In this document: positions 11,360 to 22,799 of the stretch, one piece after another | Layout of the letters: each line of letters begins with the position of its first letter | Numbering within the stretch: position 1 is the first letter of the stretch | Source of the DNA: Ariolimax columbianus | Lineage: Eukaryota > Mollusca > Gastropoda > Stylommatophora > Arionidae | Assembly (NCBI GenBank): GCA_036924085.1 | Contig: JAVGWX010000012.1 | Location: forward strand, 8,182,668-8,246,667 | Direction of reading: 5' to 3' | Length of the DNA stretch: 64,000 bases | The notes under the pieces: generated by a model | What the model was told of the DNA's origin: nothing | The model's database searches: none | The model's input: the letters and a program-made list of their open reading frames with translations, nothing else | Translations under genes and position numbers: made by a program

Positions 11360-11815
11360 CTGGCTTATAGCAATAGAAGGCAGTCTCTGGTTTAGAACCA
11401 CTAGCTGATAGCAATAGAAGGCAGTCTCTGGTTTAGAACTACTAGCTGATAGCAATAGAAGGCAGTCTCTGCCTTAGAACCATTAGATGATAGCAATAGT
11501 AGGCAGTCTCTGGCTTAGAACCACTAGCTGATAGCTATAGAAGGCAGTCTCTGGCTTACAACCACTAGCTGATAGCAATAGAAGGCAGTCTCTGATTTAG
11601 AACCACTATATGATAGCTATAGAAGGCAGTCTCTGGCTCAGAACCACTAACTGATAGCTATAGAAGGCAGTCTCTGGCTTAGAACCACTAGCTGATAGCA
11701 ATAGAAGGCAGTCTCTGGTTTAGAACCACTAGCTGATAGCTATAGAAGGAAGTATGTGGCTTAGAATTACTGGCTGATTGCAATAGAAGGCAATCTCTGG
11801 CTTAGAATCACCGGC
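11360..11815. repeat. 41-bp minisatellite, about 11 units
   Basis: The unit is actagctgatagcaatagaa ggcagtctctggtttagaacc. Copies alternate agcaatag with agctatag, and gtttag with cttag. The unit is not a multiple of 3. Translation on either strand gave nothing familiar. Confidence 0.96.
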
Positions 11816-12689
11816 GAAGCAAGTAATAGAGGTCACAATATTCACGTAGAGGAATGCCCAATCAAAGATCAAAGAAACATGCAAGAGTAAAGTTTCATTA
11901 ATATTATATATGTAGACACATACCGGAAACTACTGTAATGTAAGAAGAGTTAGAGACTGTACGATGACCCAACGTTGTTTGAGATAGGAGAGCCTTTCTT
12001 CACGGCATTTCATTCCATAACATTAAGTCAAGTACAAATTCACATCAAAGCCGATTCTAGCGTGCCCATAAACTGGATCAAACGTAGTACATTATCAATG
12101 AGAAGAAAGGGCTCTATCACTCACTATACTGTTCAGACGCTCTGGACATAACTCAGAATAAAATATCTCAACATCAGACAGATCTATTGATTGGAACATG
12201 CAAAAAAGCCTACACTTTTGCTAGGCCACAAACCTGTCATCTATGTTTACTAAACGATGTTTGGTGTCTGTGCCATCATTATGCGTACACTAATTCATCC
12301 GGGATATTACAAAGAATCCTGTGAGCTTCCTTTACTAGAGTCTGGACTCTAAATCAATGCATGATTTCTTTGAACCGCATATTCGTGCAAATCATAGAAC
12401 GCACATTTGTATATGGCTATTCGTTATGGTCCATCAATATATTGGTACTAGCAAACTAAACTGTTTTTATCGTGAAACGATAAATCTTTCCCACTCATAG
12501 GATTAATAAGAAAGGATGTTTGCCGTGACCAGAATACGTTCAGAGGTTGACATCACAAGAGCGAGACACGCGTAGAAAATAGATAAAATGTCAATTGATC
12601 AAGTACTCATTCCACATTGCGCTTTAGAGTAAAATTTTCGTTTTGTTGTGACAATTTGATCGAAATGTTTCATTATAACTCTCCACAAC
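11816..12689. other. No recognised feature
   Basis: Unique-looking AT-rich sequence with stops in all frames. No tandem repeat or element signature was seen. Confidence 0.5.
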
Positions 12690-13232
12690 ATATGTGTCTA
12701 TCTATACTTCACAATGTTTGATCAGAACTTTTCACAGCTGTGTCTATCTATACTTCACAATGTTTGATCAGAACTTTTCACAGCTGTGTCTATCTATACT
12801 TCACAATGTTTGATCAGAACTTTTCACAGCTGTGTCTATCTATACTTCACAATGTTTGATCAGAACTTTTCACAGCTGTGTCTATCTATACTTCACAATG
12901 TTTGATCAGAACTTTTCACAGCTGTGTCTATCTATACTTCACAATGTTTGATCAGAACTTTTCACAGCTGTGTCTATCTATACTTCACAATGTTTGATCA
13001 AAACTCTCCACAGCCTATGTGTCTATCTATACTTCACAATGTTTGATCAGAACTTTTCACAGCTGTGTCTATCTGTACTTCACAATGTTTGATCAGAACT
13101 CTCCACAGCCTATGTGTCTATCTATACTTCACAATGTTTGATCAGAACTTTTCACAGCTGTGTCTATCTGTACTTCACAATGTTTGATCATAACTCTCCA
13201 CAGCTTATGTGTCTATCTGTACTTCACAATTA
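12690..13232. repeat. 46-bp minisatellite, about 12 units
   Basis: The unit is tgtgtctatctatacttcac aatgtttgatcagaactttt cacagc. The first six full copies are nearly identical, which suggests recent amplification. The right end mixes in a 49-bp variant with ctccacagcctatg. The array ends where the sequence becomes unique at about 13232. Confidence 0.97.
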
Positions 13233-13434
13233 CTGTAGACACCCACTTCTGCAACACTGTCGTAACAAAAATGGTGTATATTGTTGCTACTACTCTTCAG
13301 CACACACTCATGGGCAGATTAAAGTGGATCTCCAAAGGGAACATCTAGCAAGGAATACCAAGGATGAATGGACAGTAACTGATCAGTTAAATGAACTCCT
13401 GTTTTGCAGATGATCATTTTCTACTATACTAGAG

Positions 13435-14060
13435 TGAAGACGATACAGTATAACAATTACACATCCAAAACAGAACCTCTGCTGATAAGCAGGTGTATTG
13501 AAAATAGAAAGATTACGGTAAACGAAACCAAGATGAAACAAGTGCAGGAATGGAAGTACGGGGAAGTACTTGTCACATGATTGAGGTAAAGACAGAGAAA
13601 TTCAGATCAGGTCTTTAAAAAAAGCAAATGCAATTGCATACCAGCTGACGCCGTTATTGAAACACTATAACATAAACATGTCATACCAGCTGACGCCGTT
13701 ATTGAAACACTATAACATAAACATGTTCACAACAAGACTACTGATCAACATTATATTCATGCCAGCTCTCTGTTACCAGTGCCAAACGTGGACTTTAACC
13801 AAATCTCTAGAGAGGAAGATCACGACATGTGAGATGAGGTGCCTACGGACACAAATCAACGTAACTAGGGGAGACATAATGCGCAATGAAGAGGCGTGAA
13901 ACGTCGCTGAAGCAAGAACTTACACTGAATATATTATTGAGGAGAGAATCAAGTGATTCAGCCATCTAATGGGAATGAAAATCGACTAAATACCCCTGTC
14001 GGGTCTTCGCAACGGTGATAGACGTAGAAATATATGGACTTGCAGTGTTGTGGATATTCT
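13435..14060 (+). mobile_element. RTE-like LINE C-terminal fragment, forward strand
   Basis: Readable pieces in order: KITVNETKMKQVQEWKYG, YQLTPLLKHYNINM, RLLINIIFMPALCYQCQTWT, KITTCEMRCLRTQINVTRGD, MRNEEA, then NVAEARTYTEYIIEERIK and FSHLMGMKID after a stop. This is the same part of the protein as the fragment at 7373-7900, but on the opposite strand. A 45-bp direct duplication (13637-13681 and 13682-13726) repeats the YQLTPLLKHYNINM codons in frame. Stops and frameshifts show decay. The part before 13435 may hold more of the RT, but I could not read it. Confidence 0.8.
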
Positions 14061-14679
14061 AAATCGTCATGGGATGGCGACTGGCTCAAGACATAAAACT
14101 ATGTCTCATAAACACGCCTAACAGCGCAAGTGGATAAGACAAAACCCACTTTATTAGTCACGAACACCGTAACATAGTCAATATTCCGGTTAACTGGAGC
14201 GTTTCCTTTGCATAGATCGAAGATCGCTTTCAAGTCACCGTGTCGTTTATCTTTCACTAGCAGAATCGCACAGAGCATCTGCCCAACATTTAAATTGTAC
14301 AAAATGAATCAAATGACACGGTTTTAACAATGAATGTTTAATTACCATTAATAACATTGGCCATTGTGATTATGTTAACCATGATGAATATGAACTGAAG
14401 AAAGTAAATTATGACAACAAACATTACAATACGCAAATAATCTCATTTCAACTTTGAACATTGGTACATGCATACTTACTTGTCCAAGCACCCCGTCATA
14501 CAGAGTGCACCTAACACTCAACGTCATGGGATGTTTTGTCATTTGCTTTCAGCATGTTGCACATATTACATGTGTACTGGAGACTCGTGCAGATCATCAG
14601 GTGGTCTGGGTCCTGTACTGCGCCACAATCTCATGTGTCGACATCATCTGTGTATCCACGTTACTGTATCTTTTTCCAT
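14061..14679. other. No recognised feature
   Basis: Only short ORFs occur (for example 67 codons on minus at 14099-14302), with no family I know. It could be the decayed 3' UTR of the LINE on its right. Confidence 0.4.
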
Positions 14680-15530
14680 CCTTCATGCACTTTGGAGTCT
14701 ATTTAGTGACTTCCATGTCGTGTGTGGTAAATGATGTTCTGGTGCAGTTTTCTCTCGAAGTTCGACCTCCGGGGCTTGCACCAAATCGTGCCAGCTCTTC
14801 ATACAGCGTCTTTCAGGGATAGTGTGTATTGGCTTCAGGGACTTTAGGAAACTATGTCTGAATTTGAAGTCTGGTGTATTGTATCTGATGCCCAAACATT
14901 GAGTTTCTAGCATCGTGTTCTTGTTTTTCTCGTCCGATTTCTTCTGCCACTCTACTTAGGATATCGGGTGGTGCTACGACAAGTATGGCGTATAATTTAT
15001 CAACGGGGGTTAGTTGAAGGCACCCTGACACTATCCAGCCCGCCTCATTTATTGCTGTGGCAATTAGTTTCAGCGTGGACATAATTTTTTTACAGACTGA
15101 TGCGGCGTATTTAGCTACGGAAAAACACAGGGCAAGTGTCGCTGTCCGGACAACTGATAGCTCTGCTCCGCCATGTTGTGTATGTCATTTTTCGGATGAT
15201 ATTGTTTCTTGTGTCCATCTCACGCTTTGTTTCCTGAAATGTTAAATACCATAGGCTGGTGGTACTTATCTTGCATTTGATTCACAGTTGGTATCTCATT
15301 ATCTTGTGACCAGCTCAGAGACAGAGTAGGATAAGCCGGCCAATTCTTGGCATCTCGCAGTATCCGGTATTTGTATGGGATTGGGCTGTGTTGTTCTTGC
15401 AACGTTACATTGTATTGCCTTTTAATTATGGCTGTTGCTTTTTCGCAATTGACCAGGCATTCTTCATTTCTCCCTTTCCCTCTGTCATTATTTAGACCTT
15501 CGGCTTCCTCGTTTCTATTGAAATTGTAGT
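14680..15530 (-). mobile_element. LINE reverse transcriptase C-terminal relic, reverse strand
   Basis: On minus from about 15190 down the reading is GAELSVVRTATLALCFSVAK, YAASV, then INEAGWIVSGCLQLTPVDKL, PPDILSRVAEEIGREKQEHD and KSWHDLVQAPEVELREK. The LRTATLALCYS-AEYA-PVW...LN-A-R-ISG-LRPTP pattern is the post-thumb segment found in Jockey-, I- and CR1-type LINEs. Several frames are used, so the copy is broken. The stretch 15260-15530 (LVNCEKATAIIKRQYNV in one frame) may be further upstream sequence, but I cannot place it. The polymerase core is absent. Confidence 0.65.
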
Positions 15531-15989
15531 GATGGTATCCAATTAATCACCGTGTTCTGATATCTTTGAGACGTTTTTGCCAAGCCTTGCCCAATCATTC
15601 AGATCAGGGTTCTCGTAAGACTTGAAGGATGTTAAGTTTGACTAAACCATGTGGTATCACATTTTCCTCAAGCATATAGATGTTGTCTGTTGGTAGCGCA
15701 TTGCCGCTTTGTCTTGATAGTTTCTGACTCGGCCCTGAAGTTTCTTTCAAACTTCCGAGTGGCTGCGGACTGAGTTATCTTGTCTACAGTTTTATGTGCG
15801 ATCAACGCTTTTCTGTCCAGAGTGGCATTTTTAGTTGAGCAAATTGTATATCCATTTGTCCTCCTGTTTGGCGGTTAATTACTGTCTGTGATCTCTTATG
15901 CAATGTTTCTTCTCTTTAGGTATATATGTCTTCTTCTTTTCGCCTTTTGTCCTGCTTTTCACTTTGATCCTCAGGTTATGGCGATGTTT

Positions 15990-16145
15990 CTTGACCGGGA
16001 CCTAGTATGTTCTCCGTACATGTACCTACGTTTTTCCTAATATCTTCGTTTCTGATACGTTCCATTCTTGCTACTCCAAGAATTCTGCGCAGACATGTTA
16101 TCTGTGTTGCTACAATGTTTCTTTCATCTTTGTTGTTAATGTCCA
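15990..16145 (-). mobile_element. Short RTE-like LINE C-terminal relic
   Basis: On minus: PELDINNKDERNIVATQITC, LRRILGVARMERIRNEDIRK. This is the segment found in RTE-like proteins after the CYQCQTW-type motif, and it is paralogous to 57350-57460 (ELTLTSTDKRTIVNK and on). Nothing convincing extends it on either side. Confidence 0.65.
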
Positions 16146-16965
16146 ATTCTGGCAGATCTGGCTTCTATCTCTCCCCCCTTTTTCTTCCCGCAAACCTCCC
16201 CCCCCCCCTTCCACCCGTGGCACATCAGGTAACACTGAGACACAGATTCGCGGAGTGTCAACCACGACCCTGTCGACAGAAATACCTGATAAGCGAATTT
16301 TATCTTTTTCTTATTGTTTGATGGTTTATATTTGAAGTTTGTGTTGCTCAATATATGCTCCTTTTTCAAGTATTTTCTTGAATTTATTATTTTTTCACTC
16401 TGCTCAACGTGTAGCTGGTTTCGTGAGTGATTATGGCGAATAAAGCAAATGAGTAATTGATAGATTTCCAAGATGGCGATGTTTAAATATGCAACCATCT
16501 ACAGCAATTATGAACAGACACGTTTATTATTGAGACCAGATCATGTATCGCTCAGATGGTTTCATAAAGGTATTCATGAGGTTCTTCAAACATTGTTTAC
16601 CAAATATGTACACACGAAATTAGATCTGGCACCTCATGTCGTCTACGGCATAATAGAACAGATCTGCCCTAACATGAACCTTCTGAAATGAGACCGGAGA
16701 CTGACAACTTTGATAAGTAGTTTTGGAGAAAAACGTCTACAAGAAGACATTCATGATTGCTGTAGGTTAGCTGTCAGACATTCATTTACATTGATTGATT
16801 CATGCTCTTTTGGGAGTCACAATGCAAGGCTATATTAACACAGAAATATCAACATAATAATTAACACGCATAATTATATGCCTGTCTGTTTCGCCTTTGC
16901 TAAATAATCTGAAGTACGATACCGTCGCAGTACCCTACATTACATTTGTTCCCATCTTGATACTT
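16146..16965. other. No gene recognised; short C homopolymer
   Basis: A run of about 13 C lies near 16198-16210. A 72-codon plus ORF at 16473-16691 has no known match and ordinary composition. The rest is AT-rich. Confidence 0.4.
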
Positions 16966-17900
16966 CAGGTGTAACAGTGGGGAGTTCTCATCTTAATACT
17001 TCTAGTGTAACAGTGTAACAGTGGGAAGTTTCCATCTTAATACTTCTAGTATAACAGTGGGGAGTTCTCATCTTAATACTTCAGTTGAAACAGTGGGGAG
17101 TTCCCATCTTGATACTTCTAGTGTAACAGTGTAACAGTGGGAAGTTCCCATTTTAATACTTCTAGTATAACAGTGGGGAGTTCCCATCTTAATACTTCTA
17201 GTATAACAGTGGGGAGTTCCCATCTTAATACTTCCAGTGTAACAGTGGGGAGTTCCCATCTTAATACTTTTAGTATAACAGTGGGGAGTTCCCATCTTAA
17301 TACTTCAGTTGAAACAGTGGGAAGTTCCCATCTTAATACTTCTAGTATAACAGTGGGGAGTTCCCATCTTAATACTTCTAATGTAACAGTGGGGAGTTCC
17401 CATCTTAATACTTATAATGTAACAGTGGGGAGTTCCCATCTTCATACTTATAATGTAACAGTGGGGAGTTCCCATCTTAATACTTTTAGTGTAACAGTGC
17501 GTAGTTCCCATCTTCATACTTATAATGTAACAGTGGGGAGTTCCCATCTTAATACTTTTAGTGTAACAGTGCGGAGTTCCCATCTTCATACTTATAATGT
17601 AACAGTGGGGAGTTCCCATCTTCATACTTATAATGTAACAGTGCGAAGTTCCTATCTTCATACTTATAATGTAACAGTGGGGAGTTCCCATCTTCATACT
17701 TCTAGTGTAACAGTGCGGAGTTCCCATCTTAATACTTTTAGTGTAACAGTGCGGAGTTCCCATCTTCATACTTATAATGTAACAGTGGAGAGTTCAAATC
17801 TTCATACTTATAATGTAACAGTGGGGAGTACCATCTTCATACTTATAATGTAACAGTGGGGAGTTCCCATCTTCATACTTTTAGTGTAACAGTGGGGAGC
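16966..17900. repeat. 36-bp minisatellite, about 26 units
   Basis: The unit is gtgtaacagtggggagttcc catcttaatacttcta. Subtypes form runs: taatacttctagt on the left, tcatacttataatgt on the right, with gcggag variants interspersed. The left end has partial internal duplications (gtaacagtgtaacagtg). The plus frame gives a 12-residue VGSSHLNTSSIT repeat over 238 codons and minus gives MGTPHCYTRSIK. I take both as by-products of a 36-bp unit without stops. Confidence 0.97.
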
Positions 17901-18832
17901 GTTTACTATTTTTTTCTGAAAAAAAACACGTGCGATATGAATGCGTTTTCCACTTTTCCACAACACTCACCATCGTATACTCGTGTGCGTTAACAATACT
18001 AAGACATGTATTATTACCACAAAAACAAAAAAAACTAACATGCCTCTCAGTTAATTAATATGACTGAGAACAAAATATGATATAGATAATGTTATAAATA
18101 AATCTATCATAATTACTTTAAAATATTATTTTCACGATCCGCACGTTTTTCTGAACGCACTGTAACAGTGGTATTCGATCACAAATATTGTTTTAGCGCT
18201 TCTAATATTGAACAACGATTGTTATTGACAATACTACTCAAACAATAACGTAGCACCATCAGTATTTATAAGACAAGATTTACTTCTACCCCCCTCGATC
18301 ACTCAGCCTATTTATGATTCTGTAGGCAGCGCTGATTCCCGTGTCTTACAATGATTCACATGAGTGCACAGATTAGAGACAACACGACTAACCGTGACCT
18401 TGTTTAGCTCTCTTGTTTTTCTCCATTAATCGTCCGTACAAGATACCATTTCGAAATTCGCTTGGCTATTTGTAATTCTTTCAAATTCTTGTCACGTTTT
18501 AATTGTTATATATCTTGTAGAAACTAGGGTGGGACAGGTGATATTGTTCCGCGTTCTATCTCTGTGTCTTTTCCATTGTCCCAGTTTTCTATTCCGTCCC
18601 TTGCCACATTTAAGATGAGTTATTTTAGATCACAGAATATTTCAGGATAGCCTCAGTGTCTTCTTCTGTCTGATGTCTTCATTGTGCTGTCTGACAAGCT
18701 TATTTGTGAGCATGTTTTGATGATGTATTTCCTATTTTTAGCACCACTTACTCTACCTATACTTCCGATATGTTTGATAGAATGGATTTACGTTGAGGCA
18801 CACGGCTAGAACTCAGAGATAATATCAAACGT
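17901..18832. other. No recognised feature
   Basis: AT-rich unique-looking sequence with frequent stops. Confidence 0.5.
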
Positions 18833-18946
18833 AAATGTTGTTGTTGTCGTCGTTGTTGTTGATGTTGTTGTTGTTGTCGTTGTTGTTGATGTTGTTGCTG
18901 TTGGTGTCGTCGTTATTGTTGTTGTTGTTGTCGTTGTTGTTGATGT

Positions 18947-18980
<34 letters not shown>

Positions 18981-19110
18981 GTTGATGTTATTGTTATCGT
19001 CGTTGTTGTTGATGTTGTTGTTGTTGTCGTGGATGTTGTTGTCGTTGCTGTTGTTGTCGTCGTTGTTGTTGTTGTTGTTGTCGTTGTTGTTGATGTTGTT
19101 GTCGTTGTTG
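18833..19110. repeat. (GTT)n-rich tract with GTC and GAT interruptions
   Basis: Almost pure trinucleotide repeat of about 275 bp. The minus frame reads asparagine runs with aspartate and isoleucine; the plus frame reads leucine-rich. Neither is likely to be expressed. Confidence 0.95.
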
Positions 19111-19354
19111 AATGTACACGATGGGTTAGTGTATTCTTTTGTGAGCTCTGAAAAGAGCGTTAAGTGGAGAGTTACAGTTGCTTTCATCATATCCCGAATC
19201 TGCTGTTAAAGATTGATCGAAGTCCTCCAGGTAGTTGTGCTAGCTTGGCTCCATTTGCGTGACACTCAGTACTAGGTTCGTTACGTTGATCCACATCTGG
19301 TCAGTCAAACTGTCCTGACTGTTATCAGCGAATCATACGTAGAAGATAGATGGG

Positions 19355-19715
19355 GTCTTGGTACCTATATTATGCCTGACTCTGACTCGACGTCCTGGTC
19401 AGTATGTTGTGCCTGGCTCTGACTCGACGTCTTGGTCAGCATGTTGTGCCTGACCATTGCTTGACGCCCCGTTCATCATGTTGTGCCTGACTGACTCGAC
19501 GTCCTGATCAGCATGTTGTGCCTGACCTTTGCTTGACGCCCCGGTCAGCATGTTGTGCCTGGCTCTGACTCGACGCCCCGGTCAGCATGTTGTGCCTGGC
19601 TCTGACTCGACGTCCTGGTCAGCATGTTGTGCCTGGCTCTGACTCGACGCCCCGGTCAGCAGGTTGTGCCTGGCTCTGACTCGACGTCCTGATCAGCATG
19701 TTGTGCCTAGCATGA
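19355..19715. repeat. 37-bp tandem repeat, about 10 units
   Basis: The unit is ggtcagcatgttgtgcctgg ctctgactcgacgtcct. Variants have tgaccattgcttgacgccc. The unit is clearly related to the 38-bp unit at 59560-59895. Confidence 0.93.
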
Positions 19716-19720
19716 CTAGC

Positions 19721-20164
19721 GTCTGTTCCCCACCAAGCATATACCAATGGACATGAAAGCGGCATAACTCAAACAAAGCGAAGACAGGACATCAAATGAA
19801 GATATGTGAAAAAAATTCTCTGAAAGAACCTGAACAAAATCGTCACACACAGGTAGAGTAGGAACCTACAGGGATGTGGACGAGTTGTGTCACCGGGGAA
19901 CACATAATAAAGAACAGTGGAAGAGATGGTCAATACAATTGGTGTCTGGTGGCCGGAATTCAAGAAGACGACACAAAATAGGATGAGAACGATGATGATG
20001 GTGAAAGTTGATGATGTTGAGGATGTTGGTGAAATATTAAAATGATGATGTTGTTAATGGCAATGCGGTAACAACGTCTTAAACCATGGGCTCTAATTGT
20101 TTAATTAAAATTCATATCACTTCTGACTTCACTAAATATCTTCCAATTTGTCAATCAATGACAT
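19721..20164. other. No recognised feature
   Basis: Unique-looking sequence with a short GAT/GTT-rich stretch at about 19990-20060. Confidence 0.4.
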
Positions 20165-20412
20165 ATGCCTCAACACACAAAAACTGGGAGACAGACACCG
20201 ACAGACACAGACAGCCTGACACAAACATTCGTCCATCAGTTACTCCTCGCAGCCCTCATCCCGAGGCGCGGAGTACACAGCTCCACCTGGGGAGTCTGCA
20301 GGGATTTCGGTCGACACGTAACGCATGCACACAGCCTCAATGGTTGGACATGGTAGTGGTCGTTCGACGCTGAGGCTCTCTGACGCCTAAGCGAACATTA
20401 TTATTATTATAA
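20165..20412 (+). mobile_element. Possible LINE 3' end with an (ATT)n tail
   Basis: A moderately GC-rich segment ending in cgctgaggctctctgacgcc, then an ATT tract at 20396-20412. A protein-like end followed by a trinucleotide tail is how the I-like LINE in this window also ends. No protein motif confirms it. It could be unrelated sequence next to a microsatellite. Confidence 0.3.
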
Positions 20413-21204
20413 TTATTGTGTCGTTTATGGCCAGGATAGTAGCAACTTTTTTGTAGTTGTCTATTCTGCGAGGAAGGAACTGATGCATAGCTTGTGCCCA
20501 AACCAGCAAACATGTCCTGGGCTTTGTTGAGAAAACTGATGGAAGTCCTGCTGAGAAACGCTCTGTGACACAGCCATACACAGTGACAGGTACCCAGTTA
20601 ACAGCAGCACCAAAGACAGAGTGTGGATCTGGTTTAGTCAGAGAAGCTAAATTTTAAAAGCAAACAGTTGTAAAGCTAAGATTCCCTGAGCCTCACATCA
20701 CCTCGACGAGTAGACAGCAGGAAAGAAACGCCCCACAAAACATACTACTAGTAGTCAAATGTGAGTCAGATAGTCAATCCAGAGAAGACACACGACAGAA
20801 CCGTCTGAAGATCGACCTGATTGATTTGTTATGTTCTGTAAGGTAAATTTCTTTGATTTCTCTGTGTGAAGTATGGATTAATTCTAAACTTCGGCGCAAT
20901 ATGTGTTCCGTTATTTAGACCGCGGTAGAAAGGGACGTTTCAAAGGTATTTCCCTGATAACTGTGATGGCTTATATAAAGTAGACAAACCTAACACAGTG
21001 TAGGAATCAGGTCAAGTGGAAGCTAGAAAACAGTCCCAGGGCACTATTTTTTATCACAGTTAAAAAAACCAAAAACTAGGCCGGCATTCCCTGCCTGAAT
21101 TTCTATTTTTAGAACAGGTTGACGATTCAAAAAAAGGTAATGAGATAATTGAACGCTTTGTGATACGTGTGACGAATGATGTTATTTCGACCAGATAACC
21201 TGAT
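20413..21204. other. No recognised feature
   Basis: Unique-looking sequence. Short poly-A and poly-T runs occur near 21060 and 21130. No ORF of note. Confidence 0.4.
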
Positions 21205-21275
21205 ATTTAAAATGGAAGGAAAGGGGGAACGGGAGGGGAGGGGGGGTAGGGGGGGTAGGGGGGTGAGGAGGGGAG
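21205..21275 (+). repeat. G-rich tract with quadruplex-forming pattern
   Basis: At least six runs of four or more G occur within about 70 bp (gggggaacgggaggggaggg, then several ggggggtag repeats). This satisfies the usual four-run pattern for intramolecular G-quadruplexes. No function is implied. Confidence 0.7.
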
Positions 21276-21419
21276 GTATGTAAACCAAATGCAAGCTTGG
21301 ATTCCCTGTCCTGTCATACGACATTTTTCCCATTGCTGGGGTAGTCCAGGGGTTTTGAAGGCTGAGGACTATAGACCACTTCGCCACTGCTGTCGCCACG
21401 TCGTGTGCTGGCTATGTTT

Positions 21420-21560
21420 ATTTATTTAACCCCAACAGAAAAACAACATATGCCATACCGGGGATTCGAACCGCTGCCCTCCTTGTCGGCAGGCAGGCCT
21501 CGAAACCATTCGGCCTCGCGCTCCTAACGCTTGGAATAGACTTTCCAATATTGATGCCAT
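21420..21560 (-). mobile_element. tRNA-derived SINE head, reverse strand
   Basis: On minus the sequence has an A-box-like ggccgaatggtttcgaggcc and, about 40 bp later, a B-box ggttcgaatccccgg. This is the spacing of a Ser/Leu-type tRNA with a long variable arm. After the B box comes a short body ending in an AT-rich stretch (ggggttaaataaataaaca). There is no proper acceptor stem, so it is a SINE and not a tRNA gene. Confidence 0.7.
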
Positions 21561-21707
21561 TGTTCGAATATTGGTAGCGGGAATCAGAATTAATTAGAAA
21601 TTGCAAACAAGAGATGTATGTTAGCATTCTTACACACCAAATAACATCAATTTTAAAGTACACTAATTACATTTTCTAAATTCTGCATCCACTAATCTGT
21701 AGGTTTA

Positions 21708-22250
21708 GTCAATTTGATGCTGCCTGTTGCGTTGAACAAAACACAAGCAATTTGATGCTGCCTGTCGAGTTGAACAAAACACAAGCAATTTGATGCTGCC
21801 TGTTGAGTTGAACAAAACACAAGCAATTTGATGTTGCCCGTTGAGTTGAACAAAACACAAGCAATTTGATGCTGCCTGTCGAGTTGAATAAAACACAAGC
21901 AATTTGATGCTGCCTGTCGAGTTGAATAAAACACAAGCAATTTGATGCTGCCTGTCGAGTTGAATAAAACACAAGCAATTTGATGCTGCCTGTTGAGTTG
22001 AACAAAACACAAGCAATTTGATGCTGCCTGTCGAGTTGAACAAAACACAAGCAATTTGATGCTGCCTGTCGAGTTGAATAAAACACAAGCAATTTGATGC
22101 TGCCTGTTGAGTTGAACAAAACACAAGCAATTTGATGCTGCCTGTTGAGTTGAACAAAACACAAGCAATTTGATGCTGCCTTTCGAGTTGAACAAAACAC
22201 AAGCAATTTGATGCTGCCTGTCGAGTTGAACAAAACACAAGCAATTTGAC
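21708..22250. repeat. 38-bp minisatellite, 14 units
   Basis: The unit is gcaatttgatgctgcctgtc gagttgaacaaaacacaa. Copies are very uniform; variants are gtt/gtc and aacaaa/aataaa. Because 38 is not a multiple of 3 and the unit lacks minus-strand stops, three overlapping minus frames stay open for about 180 codons each. None is taken as a gene. Confidence 0.97.
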
Positions 22251-22799
22251 CAATGCCATTACTGGCATCATCTTGTCACGTATCTGCCATTTTGGTCCTC
22301 CTCCACAGTGGCCATGAATAAATTAGTTATACCACATATAATAGCCTATTGTATGTACAGCAGTTATATTTTCAAATGCTGCATGCATTTATCTATAGGG
22401 TTGGTATATTTTATGTTTGCTATTGAGTTTGAACAAAACAAGACAAGCAATTTTACTAATGCAAAGTTATTCAATATATTATCCACCTCAGTGTACTTCT
22501 CAGTCATAACGTTTCTTTCGCAACAGCTCATTTTTTCTTTTATAACTGTTTTTTATAAAAATTAATTTACTAAACAATGCTTTACCGATTTGTTTGTTTT
22601 ATTTGTGGGTCGACAAGTAGAGCCCTGGCTGATATATTATTAAATGACTTATTTGGGCTATACAGCAGTTTTATTTGTAATGCTATAGAGTCAGGTGAGA
22701 GTGTACACGGGGAACTAATACTATCATAGCGTCACACTGAAGAGAACGCACACCATACAGATAGAGTGTCCCTGACGTTCTCCACAGAAGCTCCAACAG
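22251..22799. other. Array flank with a diverged single-copy relative of the 38-bp unit
   Basis: 22368-22455 carries tcaaatgctgcatgcattta tctataggg and later gagtttgaacaaaacaagac aagcaatttt. This resembles both the left flank of the array (21671-21707) and one array unit. The array may thus have expanded inside one of two related segments. No gene was seen. Confidence 0.5.

Larger units (their letters stand above)
18833..19720. mobile_element. Dispersed composite repeat, copy 1: (GTT)n, linker, 37-bp array
   Basis: Three parts in order are shared with 59255-59900: a TTG-rich tract, a linker that begins ttgaatgtacacgatgggtt and carries a ctctgaaaagagcgtt...gttgcttt-catcatatc block, and after ggggtcttggt a 37-bp tandem array. 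The linker parts align with 59279-59555, although intervening sequence has diverged. On minus the order would be array, linker, (CAA)n, like a retroelement body with a simple 3' tail. Its class is unknown. Confidence 0.65.

Noticed and set aside
17137..17853. A 238-codon plus ORF with VGSSHLNTSSIT-type repeats as a secreted repeat protein
   Set aside because: Opposite-strand frames are also open, and there is no signal peptide or unique flanking coding sequence.
18833..19190. An asparagine-rich protein on minus
   Set aside because: Pure trinucleotide repeat translation with no coding context.
21420..21560. A functional tRNA gene
   Set aside because: A- and B-box spacing is tRNA-like, but the acceptor stem does not pair and a SINE body follows. 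The same reasoning applies to 39384, 45690, 53795 and 61296.
21692..22271. Three overlapping minus ORFs of about 180 codons
   Set aside because: A 38-bp unit without minus stops rotates through all frames, so all three stay open for the same trivial reason.
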